Below are positions 47,835-56,856 of a stretch of 64,000 nucleotides of DNA, piece by piece. The DNA lies in assembly GCA_023336205.1 (NCBI GenBank), contig JALQCR010000029.1, positions 24,070 to 88,069 of the forward strand, read 5' to 3'. The notes below the pieces were generated by a model. The model worked only from the letters and a program-made list of their open reading frames with translations, was not told the DNA's origin and did not search any database. The DNA comes from Pseudanabaena sp. Salubria-1. Its GTDB lineage: Bacteria; Cyanobacteriota; Cyanobacteriia; Pseudanabaenales; Pseudanabaenaceae. How positions within the stretch are numbered: position 1 is the stretch's first letter; each line of letters begins with the position of its first letter. A program made the translations under genes and the position numbers.

Positions 47835-48194
47835 ATGAGTCAACCCGATAACCTAGAAGAACGCTTTCGTGAGCTAGAGCGCGAAGTAATGGGCAATAAA
47901 CAACCAGCAAGTGGTCAAACTCACGACCCCAACAAACGTGCTGAGCCAGAGCGTATTGCCATTGGTCAAAGTGTTGAGGCAGCTAAAACTAGTTTAGGAA
48001 GCTTAATTGCTTGGGTAAATAGCCTAACTGGAGTCACCAAAATTGCGGCGATTATCGTGATCGGTTTAATCTCATTCAAACTACTAAGTATTGTATTTGA
48101 ATTAGTGTCAGCCGCAATTGCTCTAGGTCTTCTGGCGCTAATCGGATTTATTTTATATAAGGTATTCTTTGAGCCAAGTGCAACTAAATCATAA
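47835..48194 (+). CDS. Small membrane protein of unknown function
   Basis: 119 residues: a charged N-terminal half ('DNLEERFRELEREVMGNKQ') and a hydrophobic C-terminal half with about two membrane segments ('KIAAIIVIGLISFKLLSIVFEL', 'AAIALGLLALIGFILYKVFF'). I do not recognise the family. It precedes a second small gene; each is followed by a hairpin. Confidence 0.68.
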   Translation: MSQPDNLEERFRELEREVMGNKQPASGQTHDPNKRAEPERIAIGQSVEAAKTSLGSLIAWVNSLTGVTKIAAIIVIGLISFKLLSIVFELVSAAIALGLLALIGFILYKVFFEPSATKS

Positions 48195-48220
48195 AATTTT
48201 TACTACCAAACAAATTAAGG

Positions 48221-48258
48221 ATGTGCGGCACTTCGCGCCGCTCATTAAAGCCGCACAT
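48221..48258. terminator. Hairpin between two small genes
   Basis: ATGTGCGGC / 20-nt loop containing CTTCGCG / GCCGCACAT. It starts 27 bp after the upstream stop. Confidence 0.6.
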
Positions 48259-48279
48259 TAAATATGAGGACTAAATCCT

Positions 48280-48624
48280 ATGTCAATCTCTCGTGCATCT
48301 AGAAGACCAATCCAGCCGAAGTTACGTTCAATGCCTCTGCGTAAAACACCTTCAGCGTTATATATTCAGATGCATCAGCTCGCCAACGAGAAAGAGCGGC
48401 TGCAAGAAGAATTGGTGCGAGTATGCGATCGCCAGCAACAAATAGTTAATCGCCTTGCTGAACTTGATCGCAGTCTCGCTCAACTAGATCTCGATGTAGA
48501 GAATAGTGCTGTGAACGCTGAGATGACTGAAGCACAGTTTGTCCATAAGATTAAAGCTAATCCCACTGAGCGAATTCAAACGACTCGCGGGGCATCGTAC
48601 GAAAGTATGACGATTGAATACTAG
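48280..48624 (+). CDS. Small coiled-coil protein of unknown function
   Basis: 114 residues: a basic start (SRASRRPIQPKLRSMPLRK), a coiled coil (~28-72, 'QMHQLANEKERLQEELVRVCDRQQQIVNRLAELDRSLAQLDL') and a short tail. The layout (basic leader plus 'EKERLQ..L....RQQQI.NRL') is reminiscent of cyanobacterial GvpV-like accessory proteins, but no gas-vesicle genes are near and I do not claim that identity. Confidence 0.6.
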   Translation: MSISRASRRPIQPKLRSMPLRKTPSALYIQMHQLANEKERLQEELVRVCDRQQQIVNRLAELDRSLAQLDLDVENSAVNAEMTEAQFVHKIKANPTERIQTTRGASYESMTIEY

Positions 48625-48634
48625 TATTCAATCG
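48611..48634. terminator. 24-bp perfect palindrome centred on a stop codon
   Basis: CGATTGAATA CTAG TATTCAATCG followed by TTTTAT. The TAG stop of the coiled-coil gene is at the dyad centre. Confidence 0.7.
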
Positions 48635-48825
48635 TTTTATAACTTGTGTGTACAGGGTAGCTTGTAAAGTGGGAAGACACTTTTTAAGGGGGGCTGGGAG
48701 GAGGTAGACAATTCTTAAATGGCTTCTTAGAGTGTCATTGTCAAAGCGGCTAGGTCGCAACCGACAGAAGAAGATCCAAAAGTATAAGCAGTTTTTATGT
48801 CAATTGATTTAGTGAGGATTAAAGA

Positions 48826-49022
48826 ATGAATGACTCGATCAGTGTATTTAAGCCAGAAGGAATTATCGATACTGCTGGGGGTGCTCAAATCCGTCAAGAT
48901 GTTAGCGATCGCCTTGAGGCTGGAGTTGAGACAATTTTGATTGATCTTACCAATATTTCTTTTATGGATAGTTCTGGTCTGGGGGCGATGGTGGTGACAC
49001 TGCAACGAGTTAGATCAAAAGG
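48826..49022 (+). pseudogene. STAS anti-sigma-factor antagonist, N-terminal part
   Basis: Starts at ATG 48826 with AGGA upstream. The SpoIIAA/RsbV fold is clear, including the phosphorylatable serine region 'ISFMDSSGLGAMVVTLQRVRSKG'. IS1 is inserted directly after this with an 8-bp duplication (TCAAAAGG). Removing IS1 joins the frame to 'AKLYLCSLNDQIKIILELTKMDKVFDILPDREAF' at 51111 to give a normal 105-residue STAS protein. With IS1 in place the frame ends at 49065 and loses the last strand-helix units. Confidence 0.85.
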
Positions 49023-49735
49023 GGTAGTCCTAAAAAGGAAAGGATGTAGGAAAATATCCAGATAGTTGATACAAAGTAAAGTAATGTCAGAAGCAAGGCC
49101 ATCCTGTCCATCCTGCCAGTCCGTATCCGTTGTAAAAAACGGCAGTACACGACATGGAAAACAAAATTATAAATGTCGGGACTGTGGTCGTCAATTTGTA
49201 GAAAATCCACAGTGGCAGAGAGTTTCAGAGCGTACCCAAGACACTTATGACCTTCTTGAGAAACTACTACTAGAAAAAATCCCACTAGCTGGAATTGCCA
49301 GAGTCCTCAAGGTGTCAGAGAGATGGTTGCAAAGTTACGTCAATCATAAATATGAAAACGTTCCTCAGCAGGTGGAGGTAGAACCAAAACCAAAACGCCG
49401 TTTGACCATACAGATGGATGAATTGTGGTCTTTTGTGGACGACAAAGGCAATAAACAGTGGGTATGGCTTGCCATTGATGCCGAGACTCGTGAAATTGTC
49501 GGTTGTTATATAGGCGATCGCACTGGTGAATCAGCTCAGAAGTTATGGGAATCGTTGCCTAGCGTCTATCGCCAATGTGCGGTTATTTATACTGACTTCT
49601 ATTCGTCTTATCCAGTTGTCCTGCCCAGCAAACGTCATAGGGCTGTCGGGAAAGAAACGGGAAAGACCAACTATATTGAGAGATTCAACTGTACGTTACG
49701 TCAACGAGTATCAAGACTAGTTAGAAAGACCTTAT

Positions 49736-50993
49736 CTGAGATCTTGCACCATTCAAGAAAAGGGGTTGCAGAAAGAGCAGAAATGTGAAAAAAAGGGCGT
49801 AGTAGTAAATTAAATAACGAGCATGGAAAGCATCGTTAAGCACGCCCAAGGGCTAGTGTATAGTCTTCTGTGTTTGATGCCAAGTGTGTATCAAACAGCA
49901 AGTCTCAATGCAATACTAGGACTATTTCTCGAAGCACAAAGGCATCCTTATCCAGAACATACACAGATAAAATCAGCGAGTGCACTCAGCCGATTTCTCA
50001 ATCACTATAACTGGTCAACGAGAGCAGTAATTCGGTCAACACGGCAGGCTATTTTGGGACAAATCGCCAAGCATCGCCCATCGAAACAAGTGCCATTAAA
50101 GATACTGATAGACTTGACTACCCTAGAAAAAAGCGGCAAGTTTTTACATTTGAGCAATCCCACCCAAAACGAACCAGACCCATGGGTGAGAATACTAAAC
50201 GGAAAGCGAGGACTACATCTGGTTGTACTGTATCTGGTCTATGGAGAGTGGCGCGTACCATGGAGTTTTAGAGTATGGCGCGGCAAAGGATACCCCAGTC
50301 CCTCTGACTTAGCTTGTAAGTTATTGGGGACAGTACCCAAGCAACTAACCCAAGGCAAGACTGTGATTGTCCTTGCTGATACTGAGTTTAGTACGGTGAA
50401 GTTTTTCAATACTGTCCGCGCCAAGACTTGGCGCATCGTTGTCGGTGTACGCAACAATCGTAAACTTCAAGATGGCCGTACAGTCAAACAACTTTATCGT
50501 CATGGCAAACGTGGACAACAAATTTTGCTAGAAGGGCTAACTCAGCCTTTGACGATCTCTTGGTTTTGGCTCAAAAGAGCTGATAGTAAACGGGAGTTAC
50601 GCTTTGTTGTCTCTTCTCATCCTTATTCTGGTGCTTATCTGGTGATGTTAGGTCGTAAGCGTTGGGCGATTGAGGGATTCTTCAAAACCATCAAACATCG
50701 CTTTGGTTTGCATTGTTTTGGGCAATCTACAAAACTTGGTGTTTATCGTTGGCTTATCCTCTCTCTGCTTGCTTATCTTTTGGCCCATTGGATTGATCAA
50801 TGGTCGAGTCCTCCTGTCTTGGACTGGAAAGCTACCTGTGATTTGACACTTTCCGTTTTATTTCCTTCTGTCCTTTGGTTGAAACTTCTTAGGTATCTCC
50901 AAATTAGTGCCGATATTGCTGCTCGTCATGGGTTTGAAATTATTCTCAAACCCATTCCTACTTAACTCTTTCAGGAATGGTGCAAGATCTCAG
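49736..50993 (+). mobile_element. IS4/IS701-type element (copy 2), nested in IS1
   Basis: 1258 bp, inverted repeats CTGAGATCTTGCACCATTC, target duplication TTAT (49732-49735 and 50994-50997). Opposite orientation to copies 1, 3 and 4. Confidence 0.94.
49823..50965 (+). CDS. IS4/IS701-type DDE transposase
   Basis: Predicted protein identical to that at 9276-10418 (380 residues, complete). It lies in the same direction as the disrupted IS1 transposase and STAS genes. Confidence 0.88.
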   Translation: MESIVKHAQGLVYSLLCLMPSVYQTASLNAILGLFLEAQRHPYPEHTQIKSASALSRFLNHYNWSTRAVIRSTRQAILGQIAKHRPSKQVPLKILIDLTTLEKSGKFLHLSNPTQNEPDPWVRILNGKRGLHLVVLYLVYGEWRVPWSFRVWRGKGYPSPSDLACKLLGTVPKQLTQGKTVIVLADTEFSTVKFFNTVRAKTWRIVVGVRNNRKLQDGRTVKQLYRHGKRGQQILLEGLTQPLTISWFWLKRADSKRELRFVVSSHPYSGAYLVMLGRKRWAIEGFFKTIKHRFGLHCFGQSTKLGVYRWLILSLLAYLLAHWIDQWSSPPVLDWKATCDLTLSVLFPSVLWLKLLRYLQISADIAARHGFEIILKPIPT

Positions 50994-51110
50994 TTATCTT
51001 TTTCTAAGAAATTGGAAAATCACATTGGAGCCATTTGGAATTTTATTCATCATTACAACGATTCTTTACCTCCGTGTGCGTCCTTTCCTTTTTAGGACTA
51101 CCTCAAAAGG

Positions 51111-51231
51111 AGCTAAGTTATATCTTTGCTCTCTCAATGATCAGATCAAAATCATCTTGGAATTAACCAAAATGGATAAGGTTTTTGATATTTTGCCAGA
51201 TCGCGAAGCGTTTGATGCGGCGATCGTCTGA
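51111..51231 (+). pseudogene. STAS anti-sigma-factor antagonist, C-terminal part
   Basis: Remainder of the gene begun at 48826: 'AKLYLCSLNDQIKIILELTKMDKVFDILPDREAFDAAIV', stop at 51231. It follows the IS1 target duplication. It is convergent with the REC-PP2C gene. Confidence 0.83.
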
Positions 51232-51232
51232 G

Positions 51233-51281
51233 AACGGAAAGAGCGTTGCTCGCGAAAAGCGAGGGCAACGCTCTTTCCGTT
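51233..51281. terminator. Hairpin between convergent STAS and PP2C genes
   Basis: AACGGAAAGAGCGTTGCTCGC pairs with GCGAGGGCAACGCTCTTTCC plus GTT, with a 2-nt bulge. Begins just after the STAS stop. Confidence 0.7.
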
Positions 51282-51317
51282 TAGCAGCACAAAGCGCTGT
51301 AAACAAAACTTTTATTG

Positions 51318-52454
51318 CTATAGAAAATCTATTTTCAATAATGAAACATCATCATCAAACTTGGCAGTTGGTGTCTCTGTACGAATCTTTTGCAGAACAA
51401 AACTAGCGTTAACTTCTTCACCTAGGGTAAATTGCTCTTTTAAGAGGTCGAAAAATTTTGCCACTCCCCAAATTTTGCCATTTTCTTGACGAACCTCAAA
51501 AATGCCATCACTAAAAATATAGAGCCTGCTATTTAGAGGAACCGATATCTCCACACTAGTGTATTTAACATCTGGGAAAAATCCCACAGGCATATCTAAA
51601 CTCGGCAGTTCTTGTATTTGAGGATTTTTGGGATCTCTCGCAATCAATAGCCCTTGAGGATGTCCAGCATTTGCATAGGTCAGTTTACGTTGCGATCGCT
51701 TGAATACTCCGTACCACATCGTAAAGTAACGACCATTATGCTGACTCATCTGAAAAGCTTGATTTAGTTCAGTCATAATTTTACTTGGTTCATAAAACTT
51801 CTCTTTACCGAAAGACTGCGATCGCAAGAGATTTAAAATTGAGATGGATAATAGGGCTGAACCAACACCATGCCCAGAAGTATCAATCAGATAAATAGCA
51901 AGGTGATCATCATCTAACCAATAAAAATCGTAACAATCACCCCCTAATTGACTAGAGGGAATAAACTCAGCAAGAATATTAACTTCACCTTTTAAAGCCG
52001 CTGGCAAAAGAGATTGAATATATTCACTTGCCTCTGCAAGCTCAGCTTCTAATAATTGCTTTTGTAGTTGTAAGTCTTGATTAAGCTGATAAATTCGTAA
52101 CCCAGCTCTTACACTAGCGATTAATTCTGTTTTGTCAATCGGTTTAGACAAGAAATCATCAGCTCCATTATCTAAAGCTTGAACTTTGTCTTCTACAGCT
52201 CCTTTAGAGGTTAGCAAAATAAAAATTGTTGACGATAAATTCTGATCTAGCTTGAGTTGACGACAGACTTCTAGCCCGTCTACTTCTGGCATCATCCAAT
52301 CACAGATAACTAAAGCAGGGAGGTTTTCTTTTGCTAAAGATATTCCCTCAATTCCATTCTTGGCCACAATTACGTTATAGCCTTGACTTTGCAGAGTGTT
52401 TTTTAAAATCATCTGCATGACAAGATCGTCATCAATTACTAGAATTTGTAACAT
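51318..52454 (-). CDS. Response regulator with PP2C (RsbU/SpoIIE-type) phosphatase output
   Basis: 378 residues from ATG 52454 (MLQILVIDDDLVMQ); ATG 52472 is an in-frame alternative. The receiver domain (~1-120) has phospho-acceptor Asp52 in 'LVICDWMMPEVDG' and Lys in 'FLSKPIDK'. A coiled-coil linker ('LNQDLQLQKQLLEAELAEA') leads to a PPM/SpoIIE phosphatase with 'GGDCYDFYWLDDDHLAIYLIDTSGHGVGSALLS' and 'FDDDVSLL' (metal Asps). Expected role: dephosphorylate the STAS antagonist encoded convergently, under control of a phosphorelay. Architecture matches HmpU-like cyanobacterial proteins. Confidence 0.88.
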   Translation of the reverse strand: MLQILVIDDDLVMQMILKNTLQSQGYNVIVAKNGIEGISLAKENLPALVICDWMMPEVDGLEVCRQLKLDQNLSSTIFILLTSKGAVEDKVQALDNGADDFLSKPIDKTELIASVRAGLRIYQLNQDLQLQKQLLEAELAEASEYIQSLLPAALKGEVNILAEFIPSSQLGGDCYDFYWLDDDHLAIYLIDTSGHGVGSALLSISILNLLRSQSFGKEKFYEPSKIMTELNQAFQMSQHNGRYFTMWYGVFKRSQRKLTYANAGHPQGLLIARDPKNPQIQELPSLDMPVGFFPDVKYTSVEISVPLNSRLYIFSDGIFEVRQENGKIWGVAKFFDLLKEQFTLGEEVNASFVLQKIRTETPTAKFDDDVSLLKIDFL

Positions 52455-52621
52455 GCCGTTTGCCTGAAGCACTATATTTAGATAGAGTTATATAAGTTGA
52501 TTTAATTAAATTAATTTAATTAGAAAAAACACCATTCAAACTGAAAATAAGTTCATTGAAGAACCATATCTTAGTTGCCAACAAATTTACAATCAGATTT
52601 ATATTTTATCTCAAAACTTCG

Positions 52622-53704
52622 CCAATTCAAGGATGAAATGCAACACCTAGAGATCTTTGCGTAAAGGGACTCATAAGGATATTCTGATATTAATCACAAT
52701 AATTAGGATACCCTCATGAGCTTTGTCCATCTTACCACCACAGAAAGAAGTGAACTGTATAAACTAAGAGTAATTGAGCAATTATCTGTATCAGAGATAG
52801 GTCGTCGCTTGAAGCGAAACAAAAGTACGATTTCAAGAGAGTTATCGCGCAATACAGACGAGCGACAGATTGGCTATTTGCCAGATACTGCGGTTGCCCT
52901 GATGAAAGCAAGACGGAAACAAGCAAAGGTAAGATTTCAGAGCATCAGTGCTGAGACGATCGCCGAAGTCAAACAACGGTTAGAGCAACACCACAGCCCA
53001 GAGCAACTAGCAGGGAGAATGGAAAGGGAGGGGCTAGGTAAAATCAGCTATGAGACGATTTATCTGATGATCTATGCAAACCATCAAGAGATGGGAATAT
53101 ATCAACAATATCTGAGGCAGAAGCAAAAGCAACGAAGGCGCAAAGGTCGCCATCAGAAGCGAGGTGGCATTCCCAATAGGGTAGGGATAGAGAATCGACC
53201 GAAGATTGCAGATTTAAAAACAGAGATTGGACATTGGGAAAGTGATACGGTAATCGGGTGCAACCACACAGGTATCGTAGTTACGCATGTTGATAAAGCA
53301 TCGAAGTATTTACTTGCTGGACTAGCTAAGAACAAGACGATGGATGAGATAAACAGAGTGACATTCAATCTATTTGAGCCTATAGAATCAACATCTCGAA
53401 AGACAATGACCTTTGATAATGGAAGAGAATTCTGTGGGCATGAGAAGCTATCTGAAAGATTGAAACTAGAGACCTTCTTTGCGAATCCATATCATTCATG
53501 GGAACGTGGATTGAATGAACACACCAATGGATTAATTAGAGAGTTCTATCCCAAAAGTACAAACTTTAAAATCGTGAAAGAAGAGGACTTTCAGAAGGCA
53601 GTGAATTTGATCAATCACAGACCCAGAAAATCACTTGACTATCGTACTCCTTACGAAGTATTCTTTGCTTCATCAGAACCCGTTGCATTTCATCCTTGAA
53701 TTGG
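52622..53704 (+). mobile_element. IS30-family element, complete
   Basis: 1083 bp with perfect inverted repeats CCAATTCAAGGATGAAATGC at the ends and a 2-bp CG duplication (52620-52621 and 53705-53706). It lies between the divergent REC-PP2C and HATPase genes and ends 22 bp before the latter's start, separating it from native upstream DNA. Confidence 0.92.
52716..53699 (+). CDS. IS30-family transposase
   Basis: 327 residues. The N-terminal HTH 'SEIGRRLKRNKSTISRELSRN' is typical of IS30. The DDE integrase core has 'IGHWESDTVIG' (first D), 'TFDNGREFCGHEKL' (second D) and 'HSWERGLNEHTNGLIREFYPK' (E). The stop falls within the right inverted repeat. Complete, so probably active. Confidence 0.92.
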   Translation: MSFVHLTTTERSELYKLRVIEQLSVSEIGRRLKRNKSTISRELSRNTDERQIGYLPDTAVALMKARRKQAKVRFQSISAETIAEVKQRLEQHHSPEQLAGRMEREGLGKISYETIYLMIYANHQEMGIYQQYLRQKQKQRRRKGRHQKRGGIPNRVGIENRPKIADLKTEIGHWESDTVIGCNHTGIVVTHVDKASKYLLAGLAKNKTMDEINRVTFNLFEPIESTSRKTMTFDNGREFCGHEKLSERLKLETFFANPYHSWERGLNEHTNGLIREFYPKSTNFKIVKEEDFQKAVNLINHRPRKSLDYRTPYEVFFASSEPVAFHP

Positions 53705-53726
53705 CGCTTATCTTGGTAGAACTGCG

Positions 53727-54149
53727 GTGTCTCAAACAATTTTTTTGCAAGTAACCACTAGTCTTAACGATCTTGTTCACGTTTTGAATTGGTTCGAGCA
53801 ACTTTCGCATACATCTGTCCCAAATGCTGATTGGTTACGTTGTAAGACAGCTCTAGCCGAGGTGTTTACCAATTCTGTGCGTCATGCCCATAAAGACATG
53901 CCGTCGGAAACACCCATTAGCTTAGATGCAAATCTTACTGATAGGTCCACTGAGATCAAAGTGTTTGATTTCGGGGCAGACTTCGATCTCTCAGAAAAAC
54001 TGTCAAAACTAGATGAAGTTGACGTAAATGCTTTAGGAGGACGTGGGCTAAGTTTGATCAGTCAAATGATGGATGTCTTTACCTATGATAAAACCGCAGA
54101 TGGACGCAATTGCATGAGAATAGTTAAGTATTATGTCCCAATCTCATGA
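53727..54149 (+). CDS. HATPase anti-sigma-type serine kinase (RsbW-like)
   Basis: 140 residues from GTG 53727. The GHKL fold shows the N-box 'CKTALAEVFTNSVRHAHKD', the D-x-G box 'IKVFDFGADFDL' and the G-box 'LGGRGLSLISQMMDVFTYD'. RsbW/SpoIIAB-like kinases phosphorylate their STAS antagonist and bind a target protein in the unphosphorylated state; in cyanobacteria (HmpW) the target need not be a sigma factor. IS30 sits immediately upstream. The 3' end overlaps the end of the convergent kinase remnant by 19 bp. Confidence 0.85.
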   Translation: MSQTIFLQVTTSLNDLVHVLNWFEQLSHTSVPNADWLRCKTALAEVFTNSVRHAHKDMPSETPISLDANLTDRSTEIKVFDFGADFDLSEKLSKLDEVDVNALGGRGLSLISQMMDVFTYDKTADGRNCMRIVKYYVPIS

Positions 54150-54331
54150 GCTAGATTTTTTATCTGTTCAATATCTTTTGAAACTTTCTTAAGTAAAATT
54201 GTGGTGTTTTCTGACATTTTTTTGTTTTTGCCGTTTTCTTCTAATAAACTAGCTAATTTTGCAACTCCAGTAATCCCGATCGCTGAACTCGATCCTTTGA
54301 TAAAATGTGCTTCATGCTCAATATTTATATA
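54131..54331 (-). pseudogene. HPt domain remnant of the hybrid kinase at 54384-56825
   Basis: Reads YINIEHEAHFIKGSSSAIGITGVAKLASLLEENGKN...NLAHEIGT. 'EAHFIKGSSSAIG' is the HPt motif with the phospho-accepting His. Deleting the MITE and one TTCTTTTG joins 'EIAISTKE' to 'YINIEHEAHF' in frame, so this was the kinase's C-terminal domain. It now lacks a start. Confidence 0.84.
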
Positions 54332-54339
54332 TTCTTTTG

Positions 54340-54473
54340 GGCTCATCTGGGTTTGAGGGGTAAATGGTACAGTATCGATACAATTATTGGCGACATGGTA
54401 GGGCTGTAACTGTTGCTCCGAGAGGATTCTGATTACTATTAGCTGTGCTTATCCCCATGAACCCAGAAGAGCC
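54340..54473. mobile_element. 134-bp MITE with ISL3-type ends (copy 2)
   Basis: Differs from the copy at 25074-25207 at one end base (GGCTCATCTGGG versus GGCTCTTCTGGG). Perfect 8-bp target duplication TTCTTTTG (54332-54339 and 54474-54481), as expected for ISL3-mediated transposition. Confidence 0.9.
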
Positions 54474-56825
54474 TTCTTTTGTAGATATTGCGATCTCCAA
54501 GGCTTCTACATGTTCAGGCATCGATATTGAGTAAGCTTGCAATAGCTCTTGCTTAAATTCATTATTGCCGCTACACATTTCGTCAAGATATTGCCAATCA
54601 ATTTCGACTTCAGAATCATTTAGGATATCATCAACATTATTAGAAGCATAACTCTTTGGTAATAAAATCTCAATATTAGGAACAAAATTTACATCATCTT
54701 TCTCGGATATAATCTGGTTCCAGTAATCTAACTTCCTTGCCAAATCTTCTTTGCGTACAGGTTTACTCAAAAAATCATCCATGCCCGAATCAAGACAGCG
54801 ATCGCGATCTTTTTGCATAGCATTAGCGGTCATCGCGATGATAATTAGTTTTGGGAACTTATAATTTGGGGCTGCTTCGCGATCGCGAATTTGCCGACTA
54901 GCGTTATAGCCATCAAGGATTGGCATTTGGCAATCCATTAAAATAATATCGTAGGGAACCTTTTCAAGTAGATCTAAAGCTTCTTGCCCATTAGCGACAA
55001 CATCTACCTTAAAGCCCAAGCTGTGCAATTGATTGACGGCAACTTTTTGATTAATCGGACTATCTTCAGCAAGCAATATTCTGAGTTTTGAGGCAGGGCG
55101 AATTTCTTTAGTCTTAAGGTTCTCTTTGAGTATTGTTTGCTCTTTTGGTGTGCCTGCGATCGTATCAACTAAACTATTTAATAAACGTGCTTTGCGAACT
55201 GGTTTACAGAGATAGTCAGCAAAGCCAATCTCCAACATACGCCTCGCAGCACCACTTTGATCTAGAGAAGTAAGCATGATTAAATGCATATCCTTCAGGA
55301 TTTTGGAGCTTTTAATTTGAATTCCCAACTGCTCACCATCTAATTCAGGCATTTGCATATCAAGTAGTGCAACTTGATATGGCTGCCCCATCTCTATGGC
55401 TCGAAGTAGACAAGGAATAACCTCCGTAGATTGGATAAGTACATCGACCACCATTCCCCAAGATTTCAGCTGATGATAAAGGATATTACAGTTCGTAATG
55501 CTGTCATCAACCACCAAAACCTTTAGCCCTTGAAGATGCTCTATCCCTAAGCTATGATTTTTATGAGATTTATTAATTTGCTTTTGAAAAGGAACTGTAA
55601 ACCAGAAAGTTGAACCTTTCCCTTCTTCACTTTCTAAATGAATTTCTCCTCCCATTAGCTCTACCAGTTGTTTGCAGATAGCCAAACCCAAGCCTGTGCC
55701 CCCGTATTGTCTAGTTGTTGAAGCATCAACTTGAATGAAAGGCTGAAATAGCTTGGACTGAGAAGATTCTGGTATCCCAATCCCAGTGTCAATCACAGCA
55801 AACCTCAAAACAACAGAATTTTCCAGTTCAGATTCTAGGTTTACTTCAATGATCACCTCTCCTTGTTCAGTAAATTTAATGGCATTATTAGTCAGATTCA
55901 ATAAAATTTGTCGCAAGCGACTGATATCTCCTTGCAGATATTTTGGAGTATTTGGATGGAAAAACGTAGCTATTTCTATGCCTTTACTGTGAGCAGGTTT
56001 AGCTAAAATATCAGCGTTCTCCTCTATACTTGACTCTATATCAAAGTCAAGTGTCTCTAACTGCATCTCATGGGCTTCCAGTTTAGAGAAATCGAGAATT
56101 TCATTTATAAGGTTTAGTAGGTGCTCTCCACTGTTGTGAATGGTGTCAGCAAAATCCCGCTGTTGCACATCCAGATTAGTCTCAAGTAATAAACCTGTCA
56201 TCCCAATCACCGCATTCATTGGTGTCCGAATTTCATGGCTCATTGTTGCCAAGAAAGAACTTTTTGCTTTGTTAGAATCTTCTGCTGATTGTTTGGCTAT
56301 TTGGAGCTCATAATTTTGTTGATTTAGCCGCTCATTCAATTCGACTAGTTCTTGAGTTCTAAGATTTACTCTTTTCTCTAATTCTGCTTTAGACTGCTGC
56401 AATAATATCTGGGCTCTTTGTTGTTCAGTAATATCATTAATTGTGATAACTATGCTAATCTCTTTTGGATCGTTAAGCGTTATTTCCACGTAGGTAGAAG
56501 TAACCTCAAGAATCGAGCCTTTCTCGCGAAGATAGCACTCGTAACAATCACTAATTTTTCCTTTCTTCTCCTTAGCTAAGGTCACGGGATATTTATCGGC
56601 TGGTACAAGAATGCCGTCATAATGCAGAGGCAAAAGTGACGGCAATTCTTTGCCCAAAATCATAATATGCAATTTTCCAACTAAGCGATCAAAAGATTTA
56701 TTACACCATTGGATACGTCCTTCTGCATTAGTCCAGACAATGGCACTATCAACTGCACCCAGAGCGATTTCCATCTTCCCTAGAGTCGATCGCAGTTCCT
56801 GTATTTGAGAAGGTGTCGATTCCAT
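54384..56825 (-). CDS. Hybrid histidine kinase, C-terminal HPt removed by MITE
   Basis: About 813 residues from ATG 56825. Order: a PAS domain (~10-140, 'GAVDSAIVWTNAEGRIQWCNKSFDRLVG'), a coiled coil, HisKA ('SSFLATMSHEIRTPMNAVIG', phospho-His), HATPase ('LLNLTNNAIKFT', 'DTGIGIP', 'GGTGLGLAI'), a first receiver ('LLDMQMPELDGEQ') and a second receiver ('ILMDCQMPILDGY'). The frame then enters the MITE after 'AISTKE' and ends with ~28 foreign residues. Native coding stops at 54474. Without the HPt, phosphate may not be passed on. It is a paralogue of the kinase ending at 57621. Confidence 0.87.
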   Translation of the reverse strand: MESTPSQIQELRSTLGKMEIALGAVDSAIVWTNAEGRIQWCNKSFDRLVGKLHIMILGKELPSLLPLHYDGILVPADKYPVTLAKEKKGKISDCYECYLREKGSILEVTSTYVEITLNDPKEISIVITINDITEQQRAQILLQQSKAELEKRVNLRTQELVELNERLNQQNYELQIAKQSAEDSNKAKSSFLATMSHEIRTPMNAVIGMTGLLLETNLDVQQRDFADTIHNSGEHLLNLINEILDFSKLEAHEMQLETLDFDIESSIEENADILAKPAHSKGIEIATFFHPNTPKYLQGDISRLRQILLNLTNNAIKFTEQGEVIIEVNLESELENSVVLRFAVIDTGIGIPESSQSKLFQPFIQVDASTTRQYGGTGLGLAICKQLVELMGGEIHLESEEGKGSTFWFTVPFQKQINKSHKNHSLGIEHLQGLKVLVVDDSITNCNILYHQLKSWGMVVDVLIQSTEVIPCLLRAIEMGQPYQVALLDMQMPELDGEQLGIQIKSSKILKDMHLIMLTSLDQSGAARRMLEIGFADYLCKPVRKARLLNSLVDTIAGTPKEQTILKENLKTKEIRPASKLRILLAEDSPINQKVAVNQLHSLGFKVDVVANGQEALDLLEKVPYDIILMDCQMPILDGYNASRQIRDREAAPNYKFPKLIIIAMTANAMQKDRDRCLDSGMDDFLSKPVRKEDLARKLDYWNQIISEKDDVNFVPNIEILLPKSYASNNVDDILNDSEVEIDWQYLDEMCSGNNEFKQELLQAYSISMPEHVEALEIAISTKEGSSGFMGISTANSNQNPLGATVTALPCRQ

Positions 56826-56856
56826 GAATATAATCTTAGGATTGTCAACTAAAAAA

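Larger units (their letters stand above)
49084..51095 (+). pseudogene. IS1-family transposase, split by nested element
   Basis: The N-terminal part has zinc-finger cysteines (CPSCQSVSVVKNGSTRHGKQNYKCRDCGRQF), a helix-turn-helix and the DDE core ('QMDELWSFVDDKGNKQWVW', 'YTDFYSSY', 'NYIERFNCTLRQRVSRLVRKTLS'). The frame resumes after 50997 with 'FSKKLENHIGAIWNFIHHYN' to the stop at 51095. It was a single-ORF cyanobacterial IS1 type. The inserted element destroys it. Confidence 0.86.
49023..51102 (+). mobile_element. IS1-family element, interrupted by an IS4/IS701-type element
   Basis: Inverted repeats GGTAGTCCTAAAAAGGAAAG at both ends and an 8-bp duplication TCAAAAGG (49015-49022, 51103-51110). 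After removing the nested 1258-bp element and one TTAT, IS1 is 818 bp. Confidence 0.92.
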
